A DNA stretch of 64,000 nucleotides, from contig QZCP01000031.1 in assembly GCA_003956705.1 (NCBI GenBank), positions 3,248-67,247 of the forward strand, given 5' to 3'. A program made the position numbers and the translations under genes. Numbering within the stretch: the first letter of the stretch is position 1; the number at the start of each line of letters is the position of its first letter. Origin of the DNA: Brevipalpus yothersi. Lineage: Eukaryota; Arthropoda; Arachnida; Trombidiformes; Tenuipalpidae. Below the pieces are notes generated by a model. The model made no database searches, had not been told where the DNA came from, and worked only from the letters and a program-made list of their open reading frames with translations. Below are positions 13,869 through 24,426 of this stretch, in pieces.

Positions 13869-13870
<2 letters not shown>

Positions 13871-14851
13871 ATTCCTCTTTCCTTTAATCCTCTTGCATGC
13901 TGATACTTTTGACGCTCTCGATTTGCTTGAGAAATTTTGTGAGAGATGTTTCATTTGCGTGTCCAGCTTTTTTATGTGTATACGTGTGTACAGATATTTC
14001 ATATATTTTATTATTTTCCTTTGAGCAGCTTTTCTGGCCAACGATTATTCTTTCTGGCTTACTATCGCATTTTCTTCCTTTTTTCTTCTTTTTACTCTTG
14101 AAGATCTCTCCATCAAAATCATCGGAGAACGGGTCCAAAAATGCCCAAACAGATCTTTCCATCTTAGAGAGCTTTTCCAACTAAAATTCTTCTGCTTATC
14201 TATATTCTGTCTGGTTCGATTAAGTAGACTATTTGTCGTCACTGTATATGTGAAAGTGTTGCTCTAGTAGATGGAAGGATTGAATGTACTTTGTAACGGA
14301 TTGAGAATCTCTAGAGGTGGCATCGAAAAATTTTGATGCTGAGGACATATCAAATTTTTATCGCAAATCAGATGTTGAATACAGTCATCATATTTTTGAT
14401 TTAATGTGTTGTATACTTGTTGCATCACGCTATTGGACTATTTTGAAAAATCTTTTCTTTTCCAGTTTTTGTTTGATACAAAAACTAATAATTAGGAGTA
14501 AAAGTTAACTTTATCCGCTCACTTTACTTCGGTTTCATGGTACACAAAATCTTCCCATCACAATTCTCATTCAACATTCAGCTTGTCTCTCTCTCTCTTA
14601 GCAAAAAAAATATTCTGCTTAAGCTTGCAAAATACATCCTCAGTGTATTCTTCTTATCCGATCTGTCAAGCGAATGACTTCCTTTTTCTTGACTATCCAC
14701 ACACAACATATACATATACTCACATCCTCTGAAGAATATATCTTGGCTACTCGGGCCAATGAGCTACCAAAAAAGCATTAGCACGCAGGTTGCCCGTATT
14801 CTCTCCCTCTCTCGGACTCAACAAACGAAGAGGCTACTGCAAGATGACTTT

Positions 14852-14853
<2 letters not shown>

Positions 14854-14893
<40 letters not shown>
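14854..14893. repeat. (GA)n microsatellite, 40 bp
   Basis: GA run in sequence with no recognisable gene. Confidence 0.95.
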
Positions 14894-14898
<5 letters not shown>

Positions 14899-15420
14899 CC
14901 TTCTCTCCCTCTTATCAAGTAGAAGCGGAAATGGTCTGCAAAATCTTAATGAGAGGCCTCAGGTTGATGAGAATCATCATTTTATCTCATCCTTTTCTGT
15001 CTCTCTCTCATCTGGAAGCTTCCTTCCTCAGAACAGAGCATCATACACATGTGTGTTTATACATTACGTATTCTTTTTTCATGCTACCGGCTCAGTTACG
15101 CCACGATAATATGAATGGGTAAGGTGATAGTATTAAATGTTGCCATAAAAATTTTTAGCGGTCATGCTATTTCATTCATTACCTTGACTAGCCGTATGTG
15201 TTGTACATACGCACTAACTCTACTCACTCATACTATCAAGTCGCTTCCATTCTTTTTCATTCATAAGTGTATTACTCATCAATCACAATCCATATAAGCT
15301 GTAAGCTACATGTGAGGGGTTGGAAAATATGTGTGTGTGTATATATATATATATAAGAAAAGCCAGAATAAGACTGAAAGATAAAGGTTTACGTTGTGAA
15401 AATCATGTTTCCACTTGCAT

Positions 15421-15423
<3 letters not shown>

Positions 15424-15469
<46 letters not shown>
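15424..15469. repeat. (CT)n microsatellite, 46 bp
   Basis: CT run. A short (GT)n(AT)n run lies about 70 bp before it (15331-15354). Confidence 0.95.
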
Positions 15470-15472
<3 letters not shown>

Positions 15473-15981
15473 CGTATTGTACGGAACATTTCTCTTTTTG
15501 CCCAACATTATGGAATACTTGTGATCCCTCCACTTAAATTCTTTTTACACGAAGGCAAGCATACAAAATGAGTTGAGAAAGAAGGAGAAGTTCATTAAAC
15601 ATGGGATACACTTGATCTGATTCATACTGTGTGTATGTGTGAACCCATAGTGATTTCTTTTTGAGGATCCATTTTCCGAGTATATTCCCCCCAAAATGTA
15701 TTCATAATTATCATCATGAGTGGTAATTATGCACTTCTTTTTTCTTCGGAGGAGTGAATATTGTCAGTTATGATGGTGTACCTTGTTTCCTGTTTACCTT
15801 TTTGCATCATACTTATTTGTAACCATCTTCACCAACGTCTCATGTCTCTCTCTCTCTTTTATTTTTTTTGCTTACACACTTATAATATTTTTCAGCCATC
15901 CATTCGATGTGAAGCACAATTTGAGCGTAAAGTGAGCTTGAAATATGCTGAACAGAATATATATATTCATAATCTATACGT

Positions 15982-15983
<2 letters not shown>

Positions 15984-16051
<68 letters not shown>

Positions 16052-16347
16052 NNNNNNNNNNNNNNNNNNNNNNNNNNNNNNNNNNNNNNNNNNNNNNNNN
16101 NNNNNNNNNNNNNNNNNNNNNNNNNNNNNNNNNNNNNNNNNNNNNNNNNNNNNNNNNNNNNNNNNNNNNNNNNNNNNNNNNNNNNNNNNNNNNNNNNNNN
16201 NNNNNNNNNNNNNNNNNNNNNNNNNNNNNNNNNNNNNNNNNNNNNNNNNNNNNNNNNNNNNNNNNNNNNNNNNNNNNNNNNNNNNNNNNNNNNNNNNNNN
16301 NNNNNNNNNNNNNNNNNNNNNNNNNNNNNNNNNNNNNNNNNNNNNNN

Positions 16348-16402
<55 letters not shown>
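15984..16402. repeat. (GA)n tract containing a 296-N assembly gap
   Basis: GA repeat flanks a run of N from 16052 to 16347 on both sides. The assembly therefore broke inside a GA tract, whose real length is unknown. Any frame across it is meaningless. Confidence 0.98.
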
Positions 16403-16405
<3 letters not shown>

Positions 16406-17793
16406 TGGCAAAGAGGGTTCCAAAGGGATATGCTTAGAAAGCAAAAAAAAGGAATTATTATTTAAACCAGTGAAGCAATAATGTACACCATTCCATTTGA
16501 TCAACAAGCTATGACACCATCTTGTAGCACTCTCATTATTGATAGAGTATTTTGGCCAAATAATGATCTCTTACAGTATACACGAGCTGGAAGATTTTTC
16601 AGTCATTTCCCCATATCGTTCTGGTTACTATAAATATATATTGTTCATCATCCCCTTTGCAAATATTATGTTCCATCCTGAAACTGCACCTGTACCACGT
16701 CTCTCATCCATTTTTTCGGGAATAGATTGTGAATGATGGCCTTCTCCCTTCAATTTTGAAGGTGAAAAAGTATTGCATCATCCTTCTAGCAGAATATGGT
16801 TCAAATTGAAAATTTTCCAGTCATTCTTTACAATTCAAACTTTTCTCACTTAGTTAACTTTCAGATTCAAAAGTTTTCATGAACCAGATAATCTTTTCAT
16901 TTCGCGCTTTTTTTTTAAAACTTTGGTCTCGTGATGAGGGCACCATCTGATGGTCACTAAAACAACTGATAAAAATGAGTTTTTTTTTGCTTTTTTGAAA
17001 TTCTCTCGAAAATAAGTATTCGTAAATGGGCTAATATTGGAATCTTTTTTCATTGTTTAAAAAATATCAATGTTCAATCTGATTTTTCCCACTAACAACT
17101 GTCTTGAAAACTTTGAGGGCATTCTAGGCTCAATCTAGCGTATCTGTCGTTAATTGGTGATTCATTGAACCCGATGTTGCGTTGTGAAATTATTTTCTTA
17201 TAATTAGAATATGTACTGGTTCTAGAGTTTTAATCATGAAGTATACCCCGAAGTTTATTTTGAAGATGATTTGTCTCGAAATCCTGGTAAAAATTAAGAG
17301 GGCCTATGATGAATTTGAATTGAAGCCTTTCTTTAATGTGAATAACACTTTAGTCTTTGTTGAATGTTCTGAGACACTGAAAAGAATTTTTGAAACTTTT
17401 GTATTTTTTTCACTATAATAAATTATTCATTTCAAGAATAGCTAACCATTATATTTTCCTGGGATAAAACAGTTTGCTTAGAGATACATCTATCTTCAAC
17501 ACTACTCAGTAGTTCATTCCTCGCATTTTTATGATAATTTTATTCATACGATGCATGAATAATATTATCATTCAAGAGAGTTATCGATCCAATAGCTAAT
17601 AGTTGTACAAAGTTTACAATATAACAGCGTATTAATAACTATCAGAGCTCAGTCATGGTAACGAAGTCGAAAAACACTAAATCAAATGTGTGGATAACTA
17701 AAGATGGACAAAAAATTGATAAAAAGTTTCAAAAATTTTGCATATATTTTTTATGCTCATCAGGTAGAAGTGACGACAATTTTTTTCTAGTTG
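16403..17793. other. AT-rich interval before the IR-like gene
   Basis: No coding region, repeat or RNA gene recognised in about 1.4 kb. The GA tracts stop here. A TTTTTTCTAG acceptor-like sequence ends at 17790, immediately before the first ATG of the next gene, so a short upstream exon of that gene may lie in this interval. I could not identify one. Confidence 0.5.
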
Positions 17794-19074
17794 ATGTTCT
17801 TCGTTGTGATTGTTATGCACATTAATTTCCGGTGGAAAACTTTGCGAAATACAGGCACTTTGACCATAATAATAATAATGAGTTCCTTGAAAATTGGCCT
17901 CTTAGGCACTAGTTCAGAATATTTTGTCACCAAAACTGGCCAACTCGATGGAATCGGTGGACACTATTTCGGTAAAAAGGCTTTCTACCCTAGAGATTGT
18001 TCCTTCCTCGATGCCACAAATTTTAGTGATCCGATCGAAAGTGTGATCAAAAATATGGCTGATTTTATTCTGAATCTACCACAACCAGAAACTCTACCGC
18101 CCAATATAACAACCGGGCCACCTTATGATTATTTCAATTGCTATCTGATAAATGATAAAAGGGCCAAAACCTACAATATAACACCAAAGTTTCAAAGTTC
18201 TTTTAGCACTTTCGATTGGCAAGTTGGTATTATGACTGGAACTACAATAGTTCTATTGGCATTTTTGGCAAGAATATTCTCTCGACAACCTCTATGGGAT
18301 AACCTGTGGGAATATTTCTGTGTTATTCTTAATGGAAATCTTGAACTATTCTCAAAAAAACTGCAAAAAAGTTACAAAGTTCTACTAATCTCTCTCATAG
18401 TTTGGATTGTGACAATGAAAACCATCTATCTTGGAATAATTCGAACAGGATTCATCACAGTTGAAATGGGAAAAGAGATAGATAGCCTGGATGATGTTAT
18501 CAGGGCAAATCTTACAATAGTACCATCATATACAGGATATTGTTTCAAAACCCTGGAAGACGATCTACTATTCTCCAGAACAAACAAACAGCTATTGAAA
18601 CAGATTAATATGAAAAAACTTGACAATAGAAAGGGAAGATTATTTTTGGGTAAACTCATTAAAACTGTGATAATTGGTGAAGATATGGCAGTGATCAATT
18701 CAAAGTCTTTGCGATGTATGTCCTCTCCAAACAATACACACGGCTTGTATCGTTCTAAGAGACCTGTTATATCTCAGATTTCTGATCAATATTATTTCAA
18801 AAATTTACCCAAACAACGTCAAGATAAATTGAAACAATGGGGCTACTCAAGCCTGGAATTGGGACTTTACAAAACTTGGCTGATGCACTCTAGACGTGTA
18901 ATTGAGAACTCTTTGGGCAAACTTTTGGATCCCAGTTGCATGGAACCATATAAACGATCTCCTGCTCTTCCTTGTCTTAGAATATCATTTTTTATAGATT
19001 TTTTCTTCTTATTTTATTTGATAAATTGTGTGGCTGCGATAGTTTTCACATTGGAAATATCGTTTGCTTGGTAA
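17794..19074 (+). CDS. Divergent ionotropic receptor (IR)-like ligand-gated channel
   Basis: Predicted 426-residue membrane protein. IRs are variant ionotropic glutamate receptors used for smell and taste in protostomes. The order of segments fits the iGluR fold: a short N-terminal ligand-binding half; a first helix after F-D-W-Q-V-G near residue 145; a pore-loop-like stretch near W-E-Y-F-C-V-I-L-N-G; a second helix (V-L-L-I-S-L-I-V-W-I-V-T) ending in Y-L-G-I-I-R-T-G; a second ligand-binding half starting I-D-S-L-D-D-V; and a last helix near residues 395-425. There is no amino-terminal domain, as in most divergent IRs. Several N-x-S/T sites precede the first helix. The frame opens with TTG, so the ATG at 17794 is taken. 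An acceptor-like CTAG just before it leaves room for an upstream exon. AATAAA lies at 19107-19112, 33 bp after the stop. It is a single exon and too divergent to assign to a named IR. Confidence 0.72.
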   Translation: MFFVVIVMHINFRWKTLRNTGTLTIIIIMSSLKIGLLGTSSEYFVTKTGQLDGIGGHYFGKKAFYPRDCSFLDATNFSDPIESVIKNMADFILNLPQPETLPPNITTGPPYDYFNCYLINDKRAKTYNITPKFQSSFSTFDWQVGIMTGTTIVLLAFLARIFSRQPLWDNLWEYFCVILNGNLELFSKKLQKSYKVLLISLIVWIVTMKTIYLGIIRTGFITVEMGKEIDSLDDVIRANLTIVPSYTGYCFKTLEDDLLFSRTNKQLLKQINMKKLDNRKGRLFLGKLIKTVIIGEDMAVINSKSLRCMSSPNNTHGLYRSKRPVISQISDQYYFKNLPKQRQDKLKQWGYSSLELGLYKTWLMHSRRVIENSLGKLLDPSCMEPYKRSPALPCLRISFFIDFFFLFYLINCVAAIVFTLEISFAW

Positions 19075-20271
19075 ATTCTTGAATCTCCTTAAATTTTTCC
19101 ACTCAAAATAAAGACATGAAGAATGCCATCGAAATTTGTTGTAATACAATTTTTCAGTGCTAGACTTGATTTCGATGGTGAGAATTGTCTAAATAAGAAA
19201 GTTATATCGTCAGTTTATCAAGAATCCCATTTGATCAGAGTTTGGTATGATTTCTTCAGCATCATTTCTAGCAGTCTTTTTGGGCTCATTTGTGATAACG
19301 TTCATGAATTCAGGTTCTATAGAATGAAAATTTACAAAAGTTCCAGATCCTCTGCACAGAAATAATGGTGATTGTAATGAGAAAATCAGAAATAATCCGT
19401 ATAATTATGAAGCGAATGAGCTCACCTTTATTCGCTATCAACCATACTAAGTAATCCAACGAGCTCATAGGCTGAGATATTCTTGTTCTTAATCGCTAGG
19501 TTTGCAAAGTCTCCTCTGCATGCATTTCCTGGGTTTTTTGATGCACAAAATATTTTCTTTGGAGGACTGCAACCAGGAATTTCATCTTGGGTTTGAATTT
19601 CTAAATCTTTCCTCAACAAATTTGGTGACAAAATTCCTTTTTTATTTCTATCTCAACCAGGAATCTCAACTTGCTGACTCCAATCAGCTGTTTTTGGATC
19701 TTCTATCGAAATCAATTCAAATTTTATTGGGTTTTTCCCAATAGAATGCTTTGAGCTTCAATAGAGCTAGATAATCTATTAATTTTCCATTTAGAGTTTC
19801 ATGGACAGTGCTTGCTTTCAATTGTGAGTTTTGTTTTTCATCGCAAAATTCTTTTGGCCTCTTCAGCAATTAATGATAAATATCCATTGAACTGATCAGT
19901 ATTGCAAAATTCCATTTCTCAGCTTTGTGCTGTAAATTAGTCTCTATGTAAACTACATGTATACTACTCTTTATATTACTATAAATATCATGTAATTGCG
20001 TGATTTGGATCATTTGTTTCCATCTTGTTTACTGCCGAAAAATTCCACACTCATTCCAGGCAAAGTATCGACTAAAGCATTCGAAGCTCATCATTGCCCA
20101 ATTTTAGGAGTACTAATGAAACTTCAATATGCGATGATTGATTCCTTGGTGAGTCCTACGATGAATTGCTGATAATCTCACTCGACAAAATTTTGAAGTC
20201 AGGTGAAGTTGAAATTTCCTCCATTTCTTTTCTGGAGCAATTCTTGATTCTTGAATAGTACCCTATGTCCA
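19075..20271. other. Intergenic between IR-like and GR-like genes
   Basis: Contains the IR-like 3' UTR and about 1.1 kb of AT-rich DNA. Short frames here show no domain. A short imperfect direct repeat (A-A-C-C-A-G-G-A-A-T core) occurs near 19570 and 19658. Nothing else is supported. Confidence 0.5.
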
Positions 20272-21801
20272 ATGAACAAGTCAGAAACATCGATGAAAAA
20301 TATGCCTTCATCTCCCGACCCATCAGACAAAATGATCCTAAATACTGAAAGTGCGAATCAGAATAATAGTGGAAGTGAAAAATTTCGCAACTTTGAGCCC
20401 ATGGTCAAATTTCGTGCGAAGCAACCTTTCAAGAGTTTTTTCAAAAGTTTTTCTCTCTCAATCAAATCGATGAAACCTGTGAAAATTCCATCTTCAACAA
20501 AACTACTTAAATATGACTTGGAACGTGATCTTTTGCGAGCTGGTATTTCACCGATTCAAGAATTCGGCTTGTTCAAACACACAGTTCCATCACTGACTTT
20601 CCACTATTTTCTTCGTTTCATGATTGCTTGGAATATTATCACACTTACTGCATCAATTTTCATCGATGAACCTGTAGCCTTGATTACTATTTGTAATGCT
20701 TTTACACTTTTTGGTGATTCAAGAATAGTTGCCACCCAATGCTTCATTCTAGGACTTATGTCAAGTTATGTAATGTTGATTTTTTTCCAAAAAATGCTAA
20801 AGAATCCAGTACTCTTGGAGTGGTTCAAAGTATACTTCGAAAATTTTGATATTCCCAAGATTCCAGCTCAATTCAAGGAATGGAAATCTTTGAAGCATAA
20901 GGTTAATTTGACCTATGTTATGGCTCGATTAGGCTGTGATGGTCTCTACTTACCTAGTATTATGGCTATGATGAGTTTTCCTCTATTCATCAATAGTTAT
21001 TCTGATATTTGTGGATCAATAAGAGCACTCTTTTGCACATTCTCTATCATTGGAAACTTTGTGATGATAACTTTATTCCAGCTCACGGGAGAACTCTATT
21101 TTACCTACTGTTTCATTGTTAAATTTCATTTGACGAAAATTTGCAGAGATTTGAGTGAGCTTGAGAACTTTCATTCAGATCAAAACGAGAGAATCGAAAT
21201 TCATCTTCGAAACTTCCTCAGAGTACATCGTGAGGTGAAAGGTGCTAATCAAACCTTCTCCAAAACTGTTGGATCTGTTTATTCGATAGCTTTCCTAATT
21301 GTTCTCTTGATGCTTTATGTTTCAATATTCTCAAATGCATCCCCAATGGCCAAATTGTATGCATTCTTTTCATTCATATTCGATGTGATCTTTCTCATCG
21401 GAGGTGTGTGTAAGCTTGGCTCAATGGTTCATTCTCAGGTTAGTTCAATCATGTTTTTTATCTATCAGTCACTCAGATATAATGAAATTATTTTCTCACT
21501 TTCAGAATGAGACAATTCGAACGAAAGTGAACAAAATTGTAAGGACGTGTAGATTAACCATAAGTCTGGGATTGAAGGTAGATGATCTAATCAGTTTGAT
21601 AGAGCAGAATCCTGTAGGCTTTTCTTGTTTCCAATTCATGACATTCACATCAAAAAATTTATTAATGGTGAGTTTTTGGTGTGATTTTTCCAACTATAAT
21701 CAAACTATCATACTTCCCCACAGACTCTTCTGGAAATGGGTGCTCACATGCTTCTTGTGGTTACAACCCTCAATCCTTCTAGTCGAAAGGAGATTGGTTA
21801 A
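20272..21801 (+). CDS. Gustatory-receptor-like seven-helix chemoreceptor, three exons
   Basis: Exons 20272..21438, 21506..21667 and 21724..21801 join in phase 0 with GT/AG borders (CAG|GTTAGT, TTTCAG|AAT, ATG|GTGAGT, CACAG|ACT) and give 468 residues. The protein has a long hydrophilic N-terminus (about 90 residues), then about seven hydrophobic segments. It ends in the arrangement typical of the insect and chelicerate GR family: G-F-S-C-F-Q-F-M-T-F-T-S-K-N-L-L just before the last intron, then a final helix T-L-L-E-M-G-A-H-M-L-L. Three short C-terminal exons separated by phase-0 introns are a known GR signature. The usual T-Y-x5-Q-F motif in the last helix is not conserved. The frame opens with TTG at 20251, so the first ATG is used. 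AATAAA is at 21931-21936. Ligand unknown. Confidence 0.75.
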
Positions 21802-22017
21802 AGGAAATGATGGCAAGATCTATTTTGAACAAAAACAGAGAAGTATAAGAAGATATTCTTATATTCTTATACTATTTACTGAACATTAGAAGATTAAACA
21901 AAAAACATAAAATCAGTAAAGGATAGTGACAATAAAAAGTTCTCACTACAGAAAGGTTTAGAAGTTAGCTAAAAAAGGTTAAATTTTATGTGAGAAAGTT
22001 GGTTAGACCGCGAAAAA

Positions 22018-24052
22018 TTATACCGAAATTATGTTAATTTGTCCAAGTAGAGGTAGAAAAACCATAGAGGCTAGGAATAACATTATCAAAGAGGATGATC
22101 GCATTGGCACATGAAAAATTTTGGCCTCCATATCGAGTGTGGTTGTATACAATAGAAGGGAATCCAATTCGGCTCTGGTTGTGTCCTGATATCCAAATGG
22201 ACGGGATCGAATTTCGTGTCCAATTCTTTTCAATTCCTTGCAGACATTGGTCAACCGAACACCCTGAATTAGTGGCACAAGAAGTAGAGCAACCCACATC
22301 AAAAAAGCAGCTCCAATTATTATTCCTTTGGTTAGTTCGCTATTTTTAGCCAAAAGTTCATACAAAAATATGCATATTTTGCAAACAAACACAACCAATA
22401 AAAGGAAGACACCCAAAGCTTGATCATTATTCAGGTAGTCTAAAAATTTTCGACTTTCTTCAACTCGTTTGTAAAATTCCTGGAAACATAGAAAAGTAGG
22501 CAATATTTTGAGCATCCAGAGATGAAAGTTATTCAAGAACAATGAAAGATAATGTTTCGGTGAATCAACGCAATCAGGAGGATGATACCATGATGCATCC
22601 TCTTGATAAGACGAGAGGTTGAAAGTTTACTAACTAATGATTCCATTTCGAGTGAAAAATTCCTCAAAAGATTGACTCATGTGAAAATTTGCCAAAAAAT
22701 CATCACGAGAATAGGATTCAAGCAAATCTTCATCAGTATTGAAACAGGAATTATATCTAGAGTTCTACCCTACTCGATGAAGCTAAGGAATTTGAATGAA
22801 ATTCCTCAATACTCAGACTTACCTGTAGAGTGATTCTTTTCTCTCGAATGCTTCGACATAAGTTGTTGATGTAGGAAATGTTGAGTTGACAATGAACTGC
22901 ATAGTTGGTCACCACAGCAATACAAATGATGTCGAAGCAGGTTAAACTAGCCACCGTAAGGTAGACTAGTATACTTCTCAATTGCGGATCATTTGACCAT
23001 GGTAGGCAAGGAAAGCAAACTTGGAAGATATTGAAATGAATCAAATGAAGACCAACCGATAGAAGAGTCCAAATCAGTGCCATAAGTAAGTATAAACGTA
23101 ACCTATTGACCAAACGACGATTCTCCAATAGCCATCCAGTAGTACGTGAAGTTTGCAGGAATCCTCTTTCCATAAGATTTTCCAGACGCTCACAGTCTGG
23201 ATTTCTCATCAAATAGAACACATACAAATAGCCAAGAAAGTGTAGCAGATCAGGAATAATGAAGTGTGAAACTATCTTGCTGTTACAGGTATGCGTTGGA
23301 TTGACTAAATTCGGTGGTAAAACAGCAGCTATGCTCGTATTAATAAACTGTGGTAGGTTGATGAAGTTTGTTATTTTTTTAGTTTTAGTTGGAGATGATT
23401 CAGAGTTATCGCCTATTATATAATTCGGATAGTCTGAATCATCATCAAAATCATCGGGAAGTGGGGATGGTTCGGGAAATTTTTTTTCCAAAAGAGCACC
23501 AATTTTATCTAGTCGAAGATCAGATCCACGGCCAAGTTTCTGTTGCCGCCTGGGCTGTGTAACCATTGGTAAACTAAGATCGCACACTTGATCGAAAGGA
23601 TCATCGTTTGATGAGGTCAAGTGATGCAATCCATCTCCTCGATAGCATATACAGTATTGAAGAAAGTAGCCACTCAGTATGAATATTATAATCACCAGTG
23701 AATATAAGCCATTAATAAGTCGAGAGAAACTGTTCAAAATTGGAATTGTAGATCTCGGTGGAAAAAGTGGACGCCATGCAAGAGTTGAGAGAACTTTAAA
23801 ATATGGTCTAAGAACTTTGGATTTACAATAATTGAGCACAGCAGCAGTCGAATTTTCCAGTGTACTCTCATGAGTATCAACATTCACATTCACAAATGAG
23901 TAAGGTAACACAACACCAGATGATAAGTCATGTCCATCACTGGCGGTCACACTGTGACCAGTGTTGGTGGCATCAAAACTACCACTCTTGGAAATAGCAT
24001 AGCCCAATTCTAATTTGGCTTCATTCATGTCCATGTATCTTAATGTGTACAT
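22018..24052 (-). CDS. Large seven-helix membrane protein, GR-like, two exons
   Basis: Exons 24052..22823 and 22479..22018 join in phase 0 (CTACAG|GTAAG; TTTCCAG|GAA) to give 563 residues. Hydrophobic segments lie near residues 110-135, 265-285, 315-340, 360-385, 430-450, 455-480 and 535-560. Between the first two helices is an unusually long hydrophilic loop of about 120 residues, rich in Asp, Ser and Pro. Near the C-terminus a conserved-looking stretch reads T-T-L-D-M-E-A-K-I-F-H-V-P-M-R-S-S-S-L before the last helix, at the place where GR proteins carry their signature. It lies back-to-back with two chemoreceptor genes, which supports a chemoreceptor role. The family assignment is an inference: it could be a separate conserved 7TM family related to GRs. 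The ATG at 24052 is followed by two more in-frame ATGs within nine codons. Confidence 0.6.
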
Positions 24053-24426
24053 CCACGAGAATCAAACAATCCACAGAGTAGAAAGAGGAGATTCTCTAAC
24101 TCATTATTTTCACTCCCTCAATTTGTTATCTTATCACTGCTGAATTCAAAGGGGCAAATCAATTGCACCTCATGAATTGACTTGTATCAAATGCTATCAT
24201 CAGCCAATCATTGTCATGTGAGATAATGTTTTTTTTTCAAGTTCAATTCATTAACATCATGGCCATATTCATGAGTAACCGATTGAAAGTCAAAATCTTC
24301 TTATAATCCAATCAACATATGAATTTTTTCATTTCAATGTGAAGCAAATCGTATCGATAAATCATATATTGAATCTCATAATTTGAATTTTTCAAGTTGT
24401 AAATACAGAAGTAGAATGTACAATTT
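24053..24426. other. Intergenic: 5' side of the 7TM gene and 3' UTR of GIT
   Basis: 374 bp of AT-rich DNA holding the upstream region of the minus-strand 7TM gene and the end of the GIT transcript. No clear TATA box or minus-strand AATAAA was seen. Confidence 0.5.

Larger units (their letters stand above)
5257..16051. other. Gene-poor, GA/CT-rich region upstream of Dll
   Basis: About 10.8 kb without any coding region I can support. It is 5' of Dll on the minus strand, so it may hold 5' exons, promoter and enhancers of that gene. GA/CT tracts occur every few hundred bases, with shorter ones at 5931-5966, 6113-6142 and 9537-9575. All long frames here are translations of the tracts or low-complexity sequence without recognisable domains. 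A few CpG-containing patches stand out against the AT background, near 6212-6235 and 8092-8150. Confidence 0.6.

Noticed and set aside
12909..14242. Several 60-110 residue overlapping frames on both strands
   Set aside because: Low-complexity, overlapping each other and the GA/CT tracts, and without recognisable motifs.
19123..19744. Frames of 67-80 residues between the IR-like and GR-like genes
   Set aside because: No transmembrane pattern or receptor motif. I could not support a chemoreceptor remnant.
20251..20271. Alternative N-terminal starts at GTG or TTG for the GR-like gene, MSH6, the chimera, Sufu, AASDHPPT, Cad96Ca and the 52.7 kb gene
   Set aside because: Non-ATG starts are not expected for these eukaryotic genes. 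The first in-frame ATG gives sensible family N-termini.
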